The translations under genes were made by a program, and so were the position numbers. Under the pieces are notes generated by a model. It ran no database searches. It was not told the DNA's origin and saw only the letters and a list, made by a program, of their open reading frames with translations. Positions 26,547-34,596 of a DNA stretch of 64,000 bases are shown here, one piece after another. Position 1 is the stretch's first letter, and each line of letters opens with the position of its first letter. Origin of the DNA: Paraburkholderia sediminicola (GTDB taxonomy: Bacteria; Pseudomonadota; Gammaproteobacteria; Burkholderiales; Burkholderiaceae); NCBI RefSeq assembly GCF_902859805.1, contig NZ_CADIKC010000001.1:62001-126000 (forward strand). The letters are read 5' to 3'.

Positions 26547-27449
26547 ATGCGCCTTCGACACATCGAAGTATTCTCAGCCATCATGAAGACGGGCAGCACG
26601 GTCGGCGCGGCCAGTGTGCTGAACATCTCGCAGCCGGCGGTCAGCAAGACGCTCCAGCACGCGGAGCGCACGCTCGGGTTCGCGCTGTTCGTGCGGTCGA
26701 AAGGCAAACTGGTGCCCACGCCTGAGGCGCTGCGTTTGCAGGAAGAGTTGCAGCCGCTCGACGATCAGTTGGCGCGCGTTCACCGGGTCGTGGCAAACCT
26801 GTCGGCGGGCAAGGAAGCACCGTTGCGGATCGCCGCGACGTCTTCGCTTGCCCATCATCTGGTGCCCTATGCGCTGGCGGCGTGGGGCCGCGCATTTCCG
26901 AACGCGCAGTGCATGCTGGTCTCGTCGCTTACACGCGAGATGGTCTACTGGCTGCTGATCGGCGAGATAGATATTGGTTTCACGATGCAGGCTATCTCTC
27001 AGCCCAATCTCGTGACAACGCCCGTCTGCAATTTCGACCTGTATGTCATCGCCCCACCGGACTGGTGGCCAAAGAGCGTGCTCGACCGCCCAGCCGTACC
27101 CGCCGATCTCGCGGGCCAGCCGTTCATTGCGCTCGATACTGCTTCGCCACTGGGCGTCACGGTAATGGGATGGCTCAATGGCGTCGAACCCGAAATCAAG
27201 GCATCGGTGAAGACTTACGCACTCGCGCGTGCGCTGGTCGAGGCAAACGTTGGTATTGCGGTTGTTGATAGCTTCACGGCGCAAGCGGGTTCATCTGCAG
27301 GAAAGGTGCAGATGCGGCCGATCATGTCGCCGACAGAAAACTGGGTGTATGCGTTGACCAATAGCTCGCGGCCGCCGCCGCAAAGCGCAGACGTTCTGGT
27401 AAGGTCGATGCAGGAACTTGGCGGCTTTTCTTCATTGGAACGCCGGTAG
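26547..27449 (+). CDS. LysR family transcriptional regulator
   Basis: A 300-residue regulator beginning MRLRHIEVFSAIMKTGSTVG, with the helix-turn-helix NISQPAVSKTLQHAERTLG and an effector-binding domain at about 90-290. ATG 26547 follows AAAAGGA by 6 bases; the longer frame upstream runs through the divergent promoter and is rejected. The arrangement points to control of the D-amino-acid operon, probably with an N-acyl-D-amino acid or D-amino acid as inducer (inferred). Confidence 0.9.
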   Translation: MRLRHIEVFSAIMKTGSTVGAASVLNISQPAVSKTLQHAERTLGFALFVRSKGKLVPTPEALRLQEELQPLDDQLARVHRVVANLSAGKEAPLRIAATSSLAHHLVPYALAAWGRAFPNAQCMLVSSLTREMVYWLLIGEIDIGFTMQAISQPNLVTTPVCNFDLYVIAPPDWWPKSVLDRPAVPADLAGQPFIALDTASPLGVTVMGWLNGVEPEIKASVKTYALARALVEANVGIAVVDSFTAQAGSSAGKVQMRPIMSPTENWVYALTNSSRPPPQSADVLVRSMQELGGFSSLERR

Positions 27450-27576
27450 GAAACCTGGAAAGATTCAGCGGCGCGGAATCTGGATAGATACCTGTCGGTA
27501 TCGCTCCACTGAATGACTCGCGCGGATAACTGAGGACTCCAACGTTGAGCGAAGAGCTCTCAGCCACAGACAGACT

Positions 27577-27735
27577 ATGAAATTATGGCAAGTACAACTT
27601 GAGGGTGAAGGCTTTGTCATTGACGGCATGCCCATGACCTTCGAGCTGACCGGCTTTGTCGAAGCTGATGGCCCATATCCAGATGTGAGAGCCCCGCGGT
27701 TCCGCAGCCGTCCCTTTCATGGATTGAAGGACTGA
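27577..27735 (+). pseudogene. N-terminal gene stub cut at an element border
   Basis: A 52-codon frame reading MKLWQVQLEGEGFVIDGMPM, TFELTGFVEADGPYPDVRAP and then a basic tail (RFRSRPFHGLKD). The first ~40 residues look like the opening strands of a larger small-domain protein of the kind common in this array. The reading frame ends exactly where element sequence begins (CCCCTCAAGGGACGTTCG), so the rest of the gene appears to be missing. It may instead be a genuine 52-residue protein. Confidence 0.45.
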
Positions 27736-27790
27736 GATCGCCCCTCAAGGGACGTTCGCAGTCATGCGAAAGCGGACACCCGAATCGAGG
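27736..27790 (+). repeat. Partial intergenic element
   Basis: GATCGCCCCTCAAGGGACGT and GCGAAAGCGGACACCCGAAT, the outer half of the element without a full dyad. Confidence 0.55.
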
Positions 27791-27807
27791 ATTTCACTAC
27801 TTCGGTA

Positions 27808-27944
27808 CTAGCTTGCGACTACCTTCTTTAAGGGGTGAATGGCCAAATCCATCGCCGTGCTCGAGTCTCGGCCATTCTGATTTTCCAGCGACTTGAAACC
27901 CATTTTCTCGTAGAAACCAACAGCGTTGGCTGCGGCATTTACCT
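27808..27944 (-). pseudogene. GNAT acetyltransferase, C-terminal remnant
   Basis: The minus strand reads VNAAANAVGFYEKMGFKSLE, then NQNGRDSSTAMDLAIHPLKK and a stop at 27808-27810. AVGFYEKMGF is the classic last helix-strand of a GCN5-related N-acetyltransferase. There is no start codon; the sequence breaks off at about 27944 beside the 3' end of the Sel1-repeat gene, so the first ~100 residues are gone. Confidence 0.6.
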
Positions 27945-27954
27945 AGATGGACGA

Positions 27955-29079
27955 TTAGAGCAGCCCCCACCTGCGCGGTGCGGACGGTGCAAACAGATTT
28001 AGCATCAAATCTCGCGCGATAAAACTACCTCTGTGCTCGGTCGATAATTCTTGATATCTTTTTACGAGTTCTGGATCGCCAAGCGGATCTTCGAATTTAA
28101 ATTGCGCGAACAGTGGATTGTGGGCTTCCCAAGCTTCAAGAGAAAGCGCCCCCATTGCTTTGAAACTTCCTTGTTGGACGGCCTTTTCATACCAGGCGTC
28201 CGCCTGTTTTTGGTCCTTGGTGGCGCCATAGCCGCTTTCATAATCGCGAGCCAAAGAATTTTCCGCCTCGACCATCCCCAGGTCGGCAGCCTTACTCTCC
28301 CAGTACACCATTTTCTGCAGGCTCTGATGAACTCCAAACCTTCCATCGCGGTACATATACGAGACGGCGAGTTGAGAAACGGCTGAGCCCTGTGAAGCTG
28401 CGTCCAAGCACTGCTGAACGGTCTGTCCCGGCTGATCATCCTTGCTCGAGACGATATCGAAAAGACATTGCGCTTCGATCCGCTGGTGTTGCGCTGCCTG
28501 CCTGAATTCAGCTTGGGCAAAAAGGTAATTTCTAGGTATCCCTACACCCGCCAGATAGTCAAATCCAAGTTGGATCATGGCATCGGTATCGCCTTGGTCT
28601 GCGGCCTCGAATGTCCGCCAGTATGCTTGTCTTTCTTCTTCAGCCTGTTGGACCAAAGCTCGCCACCATGGACCGGCATTAGAAACTTCGACAGGTTTTA
28701 ATTCGCCAAAATAGAACATAGTCATGAGACTACCGCGCGCATAGACGTCCCCTTGTTCTGCAGCCTTCCTATACCAAAGTACGGCTTGAGCCGTATCTTT
28801 TGGTACTCCCTCGCCGTTAGCGTAGCTCTGGCCCAGCAAGAACGCTCCCTTGGCATTTCCTTGGTCGGCGGCTCGCCGGAACAAAGCTGCAGCATGATTA
28901 AGGTCTTGCGGCGAGCTGGATGCGAATTGCTCGCCGAGCTGTACCAAGTCGTTCGGATCTCGTCGACCGACATCCGATCGGTCAGCAGCTCTCTCGTTGC
29001 TCGTTTCGGCCCGCGCGCATCCTAGCACCGCGACAAACGCAATCAAGACGCCAGCGCGCACCAGGTGATGTCTCATCAT
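27955..29079 (-). CDS. Sel1-repeat (TPR-like) lipoprotein
   Basis: A 374-residue exported protein. The signal peptide ends in a lipobox (AVLGC, Cys at about 21), so it should be lipid-anchored. The body consists of Sel1-like repeats such as FRRAADQGNAKGAFLLGQSY, ANGEGVPKDTAQAVLWYRKA and QLGFDYLAGVGIPRNYLFAQ, with later, more degenerate repeats (YESGYGATKDQKQADAWYEK). Sel1 proteins are scaffolds for protein interaction in stress responses and envelope processes, and are also common beside secreted effectors. It is an array unit of the minus-strand run. Confidence 0.85.
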   Translation of the reverse strand: MMRHHLVRAGVLIAFVAVLGCARAETSNERAADRSDVGRRDPNDLVQLGEQFASSSPQDLNHAAALFRRAADQGNAKGAFLLGQSYANGEGVPKDTAQAVLWYRKAAEQGDVYARGSLMTMFYFGELKPVEVSNAGPWWRALVQQAEEERQAYWRTFEAADQGDTDAMIQLGFDYLAGVGIPRNYLFAQAEFRQAAQHQRIEAQCLFDIVSSKDDQPGQTVQQCLDAASQGSAVSQLAVSYMYRDGRFGVHQSLQKMVYWESKAADLGMVEAENSLARDYESGYGATKDQKQADAWYEKAVQQGSFKAMGALSLEAWEAHNPLFAQFKFEDPLGDPELVKRYQELSTEHRGSFIARDLMLNLFAPSAPRRWGLL

Positions 29080-29128
29080 TTTGACCTTTCTAGTCCAAAT
29101 CGTAGCCGTATGGATTAAGGGGAATACG

Positions 29129-29205
29129 GATTGTCGACGAATCTAGGAGGCATGTCCAATGACCGGAATTGGCCGACCACTGCCTCATACCCGCTCATAT
29201 GCGCC
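29129..29205 (+). repeat. Intergenic hairpin element with dyad
   Basis: GATTGTCGACGAATC (dyad with one extra base) at 29129-29143, then GGCATGTCCAATGACCGGAA and TTGGCCGACCACTGCCTC. Lies between the Sel1 gene start and the 3' end of the next minus-strand gene. Confidence 0.7.
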
Positions 29206-29211
29206 GCGCAA

Positions 29212-29472
29212 CTAAAGCCAGCGGTTCGCGAGCGCCTTCAGCCGTGGGTTGAGGAAACGAGCGCATACCGTGGTTATTATCGCTAGCGAAGGCATTCCGA
29301 TAACCAGAAAAAGAAACCCCAGCCCCGGGTCGGCATAGCCCGGTCCCACTAACTCGGGAGGATTGATTTGACGGTCAATAAAAGCAAAGGCCGAAAACAC
29401 CACCGCACTTCCGAGTATAAAGCTCAAAGTGAGCGAGACCAGGAACACGGCAATACGGTAGCTGCGCTTCAT
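29212..29472 (-). CDS. Small hypothetical membrane protein (two TM segments)
   Basis: An 86-residue protein with two membrane helices: FLVSLTLSFILGSAVVFSAF (about 10-30) and LGFLFLVIGMPSLAIITTVC (about 51-70). A short polar loop separates them and the C-terminal tail is basic. The Arg-rich end suggests both termini in the cytoplasm. No family recognised. Array unit between two elements; its small size and lone position suit an immunity or envelope-stress role, but that is only a guess. Confidence 0.65.
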   Translation of the reverse strand: MKRSYRIAVFLVSLTLSFILGSAVVFSAFAFIDRQINPPELVGPGYADPGLGFLFLVIGMPSLAIITTVCARFLNPRLKALANRWL

Positions 29473-29582
29473 GTGATCGAAGTTTTGTATTGTGATCCTC
29501 GCCGGGCCATATGCGAGTGGAAAGCCGTGCCGTTATCGCGCCCCACTTCGGTTCGACTGAGCGGCTTCTTCTTGCTTCCCGA

Positions 29583-29705
29583 AATTGTCGCCGATTCGAG
29601 GCACGTGGTCGACTGTCCGAAAGTTGCCGGTCACTGCCCCACGCAAATTGCATACGCAGCCCCGAAGCCACAACAGTTTGAGACAAGCGCGGAGGCCGTC
29701 CCAAG
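29583..29705 (+). repeat. Intergenic element with dyad
   Basis: AATTGTCGCCGATT at 29583-29596, then GTGGTCGACTGTCCGAAAGT and TGCCGGTCACTGCCCCACGC, of the second subtype. Confidence 0.65.
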
Positions 29706-29734
29706 GGTGACGGCCGTTTGAGTTTCCCGACGAG

Positions 29735-30244
29735 TCAGTGACGCGCGACGCTGTAAACGTCCCAATGCGGATCCTGATAGCGTGCCCTTATGCCCTGCTC
29801 CAATTCAGCCGCGCTGGCATAGTGAAACAGACCCTCCTCGATGTCGTAGAAGTGCAGCCGCCCAGCGCGTGTGTCCACCGCCATCATATGGGTATCGTTG
29901 GCGATCAGGTACACCCCTGGTGTGGCGAAGACGATTCCGAACAATGCCGTGAGCGACACCTGATCGCCCATCTGAGCACCCTGCAGTTCTGCCTGCTGCA
30001 GGAGGTTCAACGTCGCCTCTTGTTCGGTTCCCACGTTCCAGCGGTACTTCACTTGCAAGATGCCTGTGCGCATCTTGTCCGGATTGGAGTCCTTAGGTGC
30101 GACAGCAGGGTCGAGCGCGGTCTTCGTCCACAGCACGCTGGCCGCTACGCACCAGCCATAACGGCGAAGAATTCTGCGGTCGCCGGCCTCAGTTTGCGAG
30201 CTGTAGTAGTCGTTGCGAGATGCGAAGAGTTGGATTTCTGACAT
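29735..30244 (-). CDS. Candidate C58 (YopT/papain-like) cysteine protease
   Basis: A 169-residue protein from ATG 30244 (MSEIQLFASRNDYYSS); the frame is open upstream but is not protein-like. It has the Cys-His-Asp arrangement of YopT-type proteases: RYGWCVAASVLWT (Cys32, with the small residues and Trp usual after the nucleophile), ANDTHMMAVDTRAG (His119) and LHFYDIEEGLFHY (Asp134). His-to-Asp spacing of 15 and the FYDxEEGLF motif match the family's FDPNxGxF pattern. It is shorter than YopT and lacks a visible secretion signal. It may be a toxin-domain cargo gene. Call rests on motif pattern only. Confidence 0.6.
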   Translation of the reverse strand: MSEIQLFASRNDYYSSQTEAGDRRILRRYGWCVAASVLWTKTALDPAVAPKDSNPDKMRTGILQVKYRWNVGTEQEATLNLLQQAELQGAQMGDQVSLTALFGIVFATPGVYLIANDTHMMAVDTRAGRLHFYDIEEGLFHYASAAELEQGIRARYQDPHWDVYSVARH

Positions 30245-30596
30245 GATATGGGCCTCAATCGACATACGTGAAGCATTGGGCGACATGCGACCCAACGCAC
30301 CCCGGACCACCCGGGACGAGACCAGTCTAGGGGGCGCCCTCAAGGCACGATATCCACCGGATGGGCCAAACGCAGACAAGGGCCTTATGGCATAGGCCCT
30401 TCCCGCCGTATCGCCGGCAGCCAGGCGCCGAAGGCGAGTCGATGCGCTGCGGGGCACCGCGTAGCTACAAAAGAATCGTGTGCCGCGAAAGATTCTCTGT
30501 TGATCACACGCTCCTCACCGCAGCAAAGCGTTGGGTTACTGCCTTTCGCATACCAGAAACTTCAACAGAGTGGCGCTCGAGGATTGCCGAAGGCAG
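30245..30596. other. Non-coding stretch
   Basis: About 350 bp without a credible gene. It includes GTATCGCCGGCAGCCAGGCG (about 30408-30427), perhaps a decayed element arm. It is the widest gap inside the otherwise regular array. Confidence 0.4.
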
Positions 30597-30848
30597 TTAA
30601 CGCTCCTTCTTTTTCGCCTGTGCAGCGACCATCCAACAGACCACCGCACCCGCAGCCCAACCGCATGCGAACATCAGTTCGAGATCGAGCAAGCCTTGAA
30701 AATTCTCCGCATTTTCGTAGCTGCATGTCTTATGAGTTTGGAACTGGATGCAACCAGTTTGCATGTCTTGAAAGACGACAAACAATTTATACAGACCCAA
30801 TGCCGTGAATGCCACGGCAATAAGAGCGAACTTCTTCGAGTTGTTCAT
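30597..30848 (-). CDS. Small hypothetical membrane protein (two TM segments)
   Basis: An 83-residue protein starting MNNSKKFALIAVAFTALGLY. Membrane segments lie at about 6-26 and 54-76 (LELMFACGWAAGAVVCWMVA), separated by a polar loop with two Cys (GCIQFQTHKTCSY) that could form a periplasmic disulfide. It ends in AAQAKKKER. No family recognised. Unit of the minus-strand array with an element at its 5' side. Confidence 0.65.
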   Translation of the reverse strand: MNNSKKFALIAVAFTALGLYKLFVVFQDMQTGCIQFQTHKTCSYENAENFQGLLDLELMFACGWAAGAVVCWMVAAQAKKKER

Positions 30849-30882
30849 CGCACGCTCCGTTGCTTCGTTCTAACACGATACC

Positions 30883-30944
30883 AATTTTCAACGATCCATG
30901 TGCCGAGGTCGAGAGTCCGTTCCTGACCGGTTCGCGGCGGTGAT
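30883..30944 (+). repeat. Short intergenic element with dyad-like end
   Basis: AATTTTCAACGATC at 30883-30896, then GAGAGTCCGTTCCTGACCGG. Lies directly at the stop of the NTF2-like gene. Confidence 0.55.
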
Positions 30945-31373
30945 CTAACTGGCACAACGCTGGCGATACGCGGTCACCTGCTCGATGCGCTCGACAAGAT
31001 GCGCACGATTGGCGGGGGCAGCATATGACTCCGGCCAATATTCAACGATGCGAGTGATTTTGCCGGCTTCGACTGAGAAAAACGATACGGCCCGCGCGGT
31101 CATGGATCCATCGGTAACCGTCACATCGGATACTGCTTCACTAACCGTGTTAGCCACCACCCTGTTCACTGTAAACCGCCACGGGCCTTGCGCCGGGTAC
31201 TCTGAGTTCATCTGTGCGAACCGCGCGACACCACGGATGCGTTCGTTCGACTGGGGCCATTCAAGCATGAATTGCTCACCTAACACCGCCTGCACGGATG
31301 CAAAGTCGTTTGAACCCATGAGCGTCCAAAATTCGTGGACGAGCACGGAGATATCGTTGGTGTCTTCTGTCAT
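30945..31373 (-). CDS. NTF2-like (SnoaL-type) protein
   Basis: A 142-residue protein of the SnoaL/NTF2-like cone fold: VHEFWTLMGSNDFASVQAVL, then FMLEWPQSNERIRGVARFAQ, and the final sheet VSFFSVEAGKITRIVEYWPE. ATG 31373 is used; the upstream TTG adds six residues. Such folds bind small molecules or act as isomerases. The motif WPQSxERxxGxxxF is typical of the uncharacterised members found in many bacteria. Function here unknown. Array unit. Confidence 0.8.
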   Translation of the reverse strand: MTEDTNDISVLVHEFWTLMGSNDFASVQAVLGEQFMLEWPQSNERIRGVARFAQMNSEYPAQGPWRFTVNRVVANTVSEAVSDVTVTDGSMTARAVSFFSVEAGKITRIVEYWPESYAAPANRAHLVERIEQVTAYRQRCAS

Positions 31374-31412
31374 CGTTGCTGCGTTCGGCAAATTGAATGA
31401 GTTGTGATGCGC

Positions 31413-31510
31413 GATTGTCAGCGATTCCGCCGCCTATGTCGAATGTCTCCTTTTGGCCAAACTTAGCCGGACGACGACCGGCTAAGTTGGACCCACACGG
31501 GACACCCGCA
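31413..31510 (+). repeat. Intergenic hairpin element, clear copy
   Basis: GATTGTCAGCGATT at 31413-31426. The hairpin is perfect here: TTAGCCGG, a 7-base loop ACGACGA, then CCGGCTAA. It continues into GTTGGACCCACACGGGACAC. Confidence 0.85.
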
Positions 31511-31565
31511 TTTTCGGAAAGCAGCCACTCGATGCGAGTCCGTCGCCAGCAACGCGAACCAACCG

Positions 31566-31700
31566 TTAACTATCAGTTTCCTGGAGCTTGGCAATGTCGT
31601 TCACGAGAATTCGCGGCCCCTGGAAAATCGCGAGACGTTCGTCCATTGAGTGAAGGTCTGAACGCAGATATATACCTGTTTAGCACAACGGTTGCTATCT
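31566..31700 (-). pseudogene. Possible gene stub
   Basis: The minus strand ends a frame at 31566-31568 reading GIYLRSDLHSMDERLAIFQG and PRILVNDIAKLQETDS. An overlapping second frame begins MMDAVDSNRCAKQVYICVQ. Together they look like one frameshifted small gene, but the evidence is weak. Confidence 0.3.
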
Positions 31701-31759
31701 ACAGCGTCCATCATGGGCTCCGATTGACCACTGGTGGATGAAAACCTTGGAAGCGGATT

Positions 31760-32464
31760 TCAATGCGGGAGGCTTGCCCTGGCAATCGCCGCGCGATAGG
31801 GTTCGGCTAACGCCGTCCCCTCCCGAAACAGAATGCGCATCGTCCAGCACGCATCGGAAGGAGAGACCGCGCGCAGGTTTTGCAGCGCCGAAGCGAATTT
31901 CAGCCTCTCCTGAGGGGACAGCGTGGCCTTTATTCTGGACAAGGCTTCGTTGACATCCTCCCGCTTGACGGAAGGAATGGGATCTTGTCGCAGTTCGGCT
32001 AGTGTCGCGTCGCCCGCGAGTGCAAACCAGGAATCGGCGTCAGTTTGATTGAGCTTGATCAGGCCGGCATCCATTGCGCTGAGCCCCGGTGTCGATGACG
32101 GCCCCTGCATGATCGACACGCACTCGGCTTCGCTTGCATCGTCAAGTATCTTGGACCAAATTCTCATCCTGGTCTCGAGCGATGCATCGTCAAGCCTCTT
32201 CAGGCCGGTGAGTGACAAATCGGTTCCCTTCCTAAACGCATTCTCACGCGTCGTCTTTGCCACGAACGCCTGAACGGTGGGGTCATCGTGCATCCGTATG
32301 ACGAACCTTGCGTAGCTCGTGTGGACGGGAGCGGATTCCGGGTAGGGATTGTAGATCGACGCGGCTTGGATTTTCTCCCCGGCATCTGGCGCCGAAGGGA
32401 CGTTGGCGCAACCCGTGATGGCGAGCGCACATGCGCACAGCATAAGTGTTCGGCTAAGTTTCAT
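31760..32464 (-). CDS. Hypothetical lipoprotein
   Basis: A 234-residue exported lipoprotein. The N-terminus MKLSRTLMLCACALAITGCA has a good lipobox (ITGC, Cys19). The rest is predicted helical and Ala/Leu/Asp-rich (KRLDDASLETRMRIWSKILD, EALSRIKATLSPQERLKFAS), with a Cys pair possibly linking distant helices. I do not recognise the family. In type VI and contact-dependent loci such lipoproteins can serve as periplasmic immunity proteins, but no partner is visible. Array unit. Confidence 0.7.
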   Translation of the reverse strand: MKLSRTLMLCACALAITGCANVPSAPDAGEKIQAASIYNPYPESAPVHTSYARFVIRMHDDPTVQAFVAKTTRENAFRKGTDLSLTGLKRLDDASLETRMRIWSKILDDASEAECVSIMQGPSSTPGLSAMDAGLIKLNQTDADSWFALAGDATLAELRQDPIPSVKREDVNEALSRIKATLSPQERLKFASALQNLRAVSPSDACWTMRILFREGTALAEPYRAAIARASLPH

Positions 32465-32601
32465 TGTTATTGATTAGGGTGTGCGCAGAGTAAAATCACA
32501 CGCAATCGCGCTCAAAAGCGCAAGCGTGGCTAATCATCAATTACGGCACCTAGCAAGATATGTTGAGGGATTGTCCATTCCGCAGGCAAGCGTAAATCGC
32601 A

Positions 32602-32721
32602 GTCTGTCAACGATTTGCTTGCTAACGTCGATTGCCCGCTCCTGGCCGAATTTAGCCGGATGGTGACCGGCTCAGTTCGACCCACAAGGGACGGTCGGTC
32701 GTGCCCGAAGCGGCCGTTCAA
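32602..32721 (+). repeat. Intergenic hairpin element, clear copy
   Basis: GTCTGTCAACGATT at 32602-32615, then CGAATTTAGCCGG, loop ATGGTGA, CCGGCTCAGTTCG, and ACCCACAAGGGACGGTCGGT with the outer end AAGCGGCCGTTCAA. This is the best full-length copy for deriving a consensus. Confidence 0.85.
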
Positions 32722-32740
32722 TTGAGTTCGCTCGTTATTG

Positions 32741-33277
32741 TTAAACGATGGCTTCGCCGGTCGTGTAGTCAAGCCGATAAGTGGTCCGATTGAAATCGAC
32801 TACCTCGATGCAGTCGGACAGCAAACTGAATCCTTCGGAAAACACATCGGCGCCGGATGCCGACCAGATCACATCGCCTTGCGGTGTTAGGCGCACAATT
32901 TCCAGTTCCCCGTGCGAAATGAGCGCGGCCCGCTTGCCTTCCCAGAAAATACCAAAGCACGTCGCGGTGTCGACCTGCGTTGCCCAGACCAACCGATGGG
33001 GAAAATCCAAGGACAGGCAAACGACGTGATCACCAACAGCCAAGTACAGCTTATCCTTGATCGCCACCGCCGAATGCTCATGCACCGCGGAGCATCCCCC
33101 TCTGGCACCGACGACCACAACCCCGAGTCCGTTCAGCTCAACTGCGTGGACCGACGTCAGCGTGCCGTCCGAAAGACGTACTTCAAGCGGATACGTGCGC
33201 ACATTGTCGTGTGATCCGAACGAGTAGGCTGGCTCATTTACGATTCTCACCGGGCCAGATTGTGTGTGTATTTGCAT
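32741..33277 (-). CDS. Conserved hypothetical protein (beta-rich)
   Basis: A 178-residue protein from ATG 33277. A TTG four codons upstream falls inside element-like sequence and is not used. The sequence is beta-rich with blocks I associate with a widespread uncharacterised family: AYSFGSHDNVRTYPLEVRL, EHSAVAIKDKLYLAVGDHVV, LVWATQVDTATCFGIFW and ISHGELEIVRLTPQGDVIWS. The repeated strand pattern suggests part of a propeller-like or sandwich fold. Members are often found beside toxins, but their role is unknown. Array unit. Confidence 0.75.
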   Translation of the reverse strand: MQIHTQSGPVRIVNEPAYSFGSHDNVRTYPLEVRLSDGTLTSVHAVELNGLGVVVVGARGGCSAVHEHSAVAIKDKLYLAVGDHVVCLSLDFPHRLVWATQVDTATCFGIFWEGKRAALISHGELEIVRLTPQGDVIWSASGADVFSEGFSLLSDCIEVVDFNRTTYRLDYTTGEAIV

Positions 33278-33281
33278 GCGC

Positions 33282-33385
33282 ACGTTCAACGATTGTTTGT
33301 TGGCGGGGGTCTAACTCAACGACTGGTCTTCAGTGCACCGTCGACTGGCAGGCTGTTGCCTGCCCCGTCGAACGCCCGGCTCGTC
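33282..33385 (+). repeat. Degenerate intergenic element
   Basis: GTTCAACGATTGTTTG (dyad-like) at 33284-33299, then GTCGACTGGCAGGCTGTTGC and CTGCCCCGTCGAACGCCC. Subtype with GGCAG/CTGCC arms. The dyad abuts the start of the preceding gene. Confidence 0.55.
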
Positions 33386-33426
33386 ATGATAAAACCCACG
33401 CGAACTGCTGGGCTAATCGCTCATTC

Positions 33427-33852
33427 CTATCGCTGTTCGGAGTTAAACAAAAAAGATTGGTCGCCAGCCGACGACGCCCAGTTCGCGAGTTCAGAACCAA
33501 GCCGATTGATTGTTGCAGGCTCAAGCTCAACGGCGAACCGAGATCGGGCGCTTACAAGACGCGTACCATTTCTCTGACACTCGACCTCGAGTGCCGAATG
33601 TCCAACCCCGTCAAAAACGAACGCGCGCAGAACCAGCCAGCTATATGAATTCGGAGCATTCGAGCCGTTCTCAAAAACCACTTCGTCTGTCGATGACCGA
33701 GGAAATTCATGCAGGGTACGACCGAACGTTTCTATCGTTTCTGGATAGTCGTAGAAATTGACTTCCGCTGCAAAGCCAGAGCCCTGCATGGAAAATCGAA
33801 GTTCCAACATGCCGTCGTGATCACGCCATAGCGGCTCAAGGGTAAGTAGCAT
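33427..33852 (-). CDS. DUF6228-like hypothetical protein
   Basis: A 141-residue protein starting MLLTLEPLWRDHDGMLELRF. GGAG lies 5 bases before ATG 33852, which fixes the start over the longer frame. Two beta blocks (FSMQGSGFAAEVNFYDYPET and SWLVLRAFVFDGVGHSALEV) surround a helix with FGRTLHEFPRSS. The pattern, including DGxGHxxLEV, resembles DUF6228, a family common among immunity-type genes. The assignment is tentative. Array unit. Confidence 0.65.
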   Translation of the reverse strand: MLLTLEPLWRDHDGMLELRFSMQGSGFAAEVNFYDYPETIETFGRTLHEFPRSSTDEVVFENGSNAPNSYSWLVLRAFVFDGVGHSALEVECQRNGTRLVSARSRFAVELEPATINRLGSELANWASSAGDQSFLFNSEQR

Positions 33853-33925
33853 TCCAACTCCGAACTCATCTTTCCGGGGTGTTTGACCACCTTTTACCAT
33901 AACCGGCAGGGGACCCAAACATCGA

Positions 33926-34005
33926 GATTGTTGACGATCTAGCCGGCGACAGCGACTGTCCCTTCATGGCCGGACTGAGCCCGACGGTAACCCGTGTCTG
34001 CGTCT
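33926..34005 (+). repeat. Intergenic hairpin element with dyad
   Basis: GATTGTTGACGATC at 33926-33939, then GACTGTCCCTTCATGGCCGG and ACTGAGCCCGACGGTAACCC. Here the GTCCCTT arm that pairs with AAGGGAC in other copies is well preserved. Confidence 0.75.
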
Positions 34006-34006
34006 C

Positions 34007-34432
34007 CTACGTGGGAACCCTGCGGAACCAGTGTGTACACGGCCCCAGAAACAACAGTACCGTCGCCGCTGCATTCGCCAAGAAGGCAGTCTCGTACAAA
34101 CTCAGCCGAAGCGGCGGCGACACCGAAAGGCAAAATATCGTCGTAACGACTGTCAGTAACAGTTCCAGCCATCGTGCCAGCCTCTGCCGCTGGCAGAGTC
34201 CAACGATCAAGCAGGCATTTAGAACAAGCCAGAAAGCCAGAAGGAATACTAGTAAAAAGAATCCATCGTGCGTTTTAGGTGTCAGCGGGACGCCCATCGC
34301 AATGTCTACAAATTTGGCAAACATGAAACACTCGACGAGCCAGACGACACAGAGAAGGCCGATAGCGAGGCGTATGTGTTGCGGTGCGTCGGCCTGAAAG
34401 GCTGGCATCTCTTTTAATTTTTGTATTGGCAT
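34007..34432 (-). CDS. Hypothetical membrane protein (four TM segments)
   Basis: A 141-residue inner-membrane protein with four hydrophobic segments: IGLLCVVWLVECFMFAKFVD (about 24-44), FFLLVFLLAFWLVLNACLIV (about 58-78), a third around 90-107 (LELLLTVVTTIFCLSV) and a fourth around 113-131 (ETAFLANAAATVLLFLG). It has short polar loops and no recognised motif. Size and topology match the DUF-type membrane proteins scattered through accessory regions. Function unknown. Its 3' end directly touches an element. Confidence 0.7.
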   Translation of the reverse strand: MPIQKLKEMPAFQADAPQHIRLAIGLLCVVWLVECFMFAKFVDIAMGVPLTPKTHDGFFLLVFLLAFWLVLNACLIVGLCQRQRLARWLELLLTVVTTIFCLSVSPPLRLSLYETAFLANAAATVLLFLGPCTHWFRRVPT

Positions 34433-34596
34433 CCGTTCTCAGGCGACTGTCGCCCCCCGCTCTCAGTTGTTTTGTCGTGTACGTCTTGTTGCCGTCTCGC
34501 CGCTCCGTCTCCAAGCCATAGACCTCACGCTCCCGGCAATATAGCAGCACGCGGGTAGCCACAATTATCTGACCGTTGCGCTAGGGCCGACGCTGC

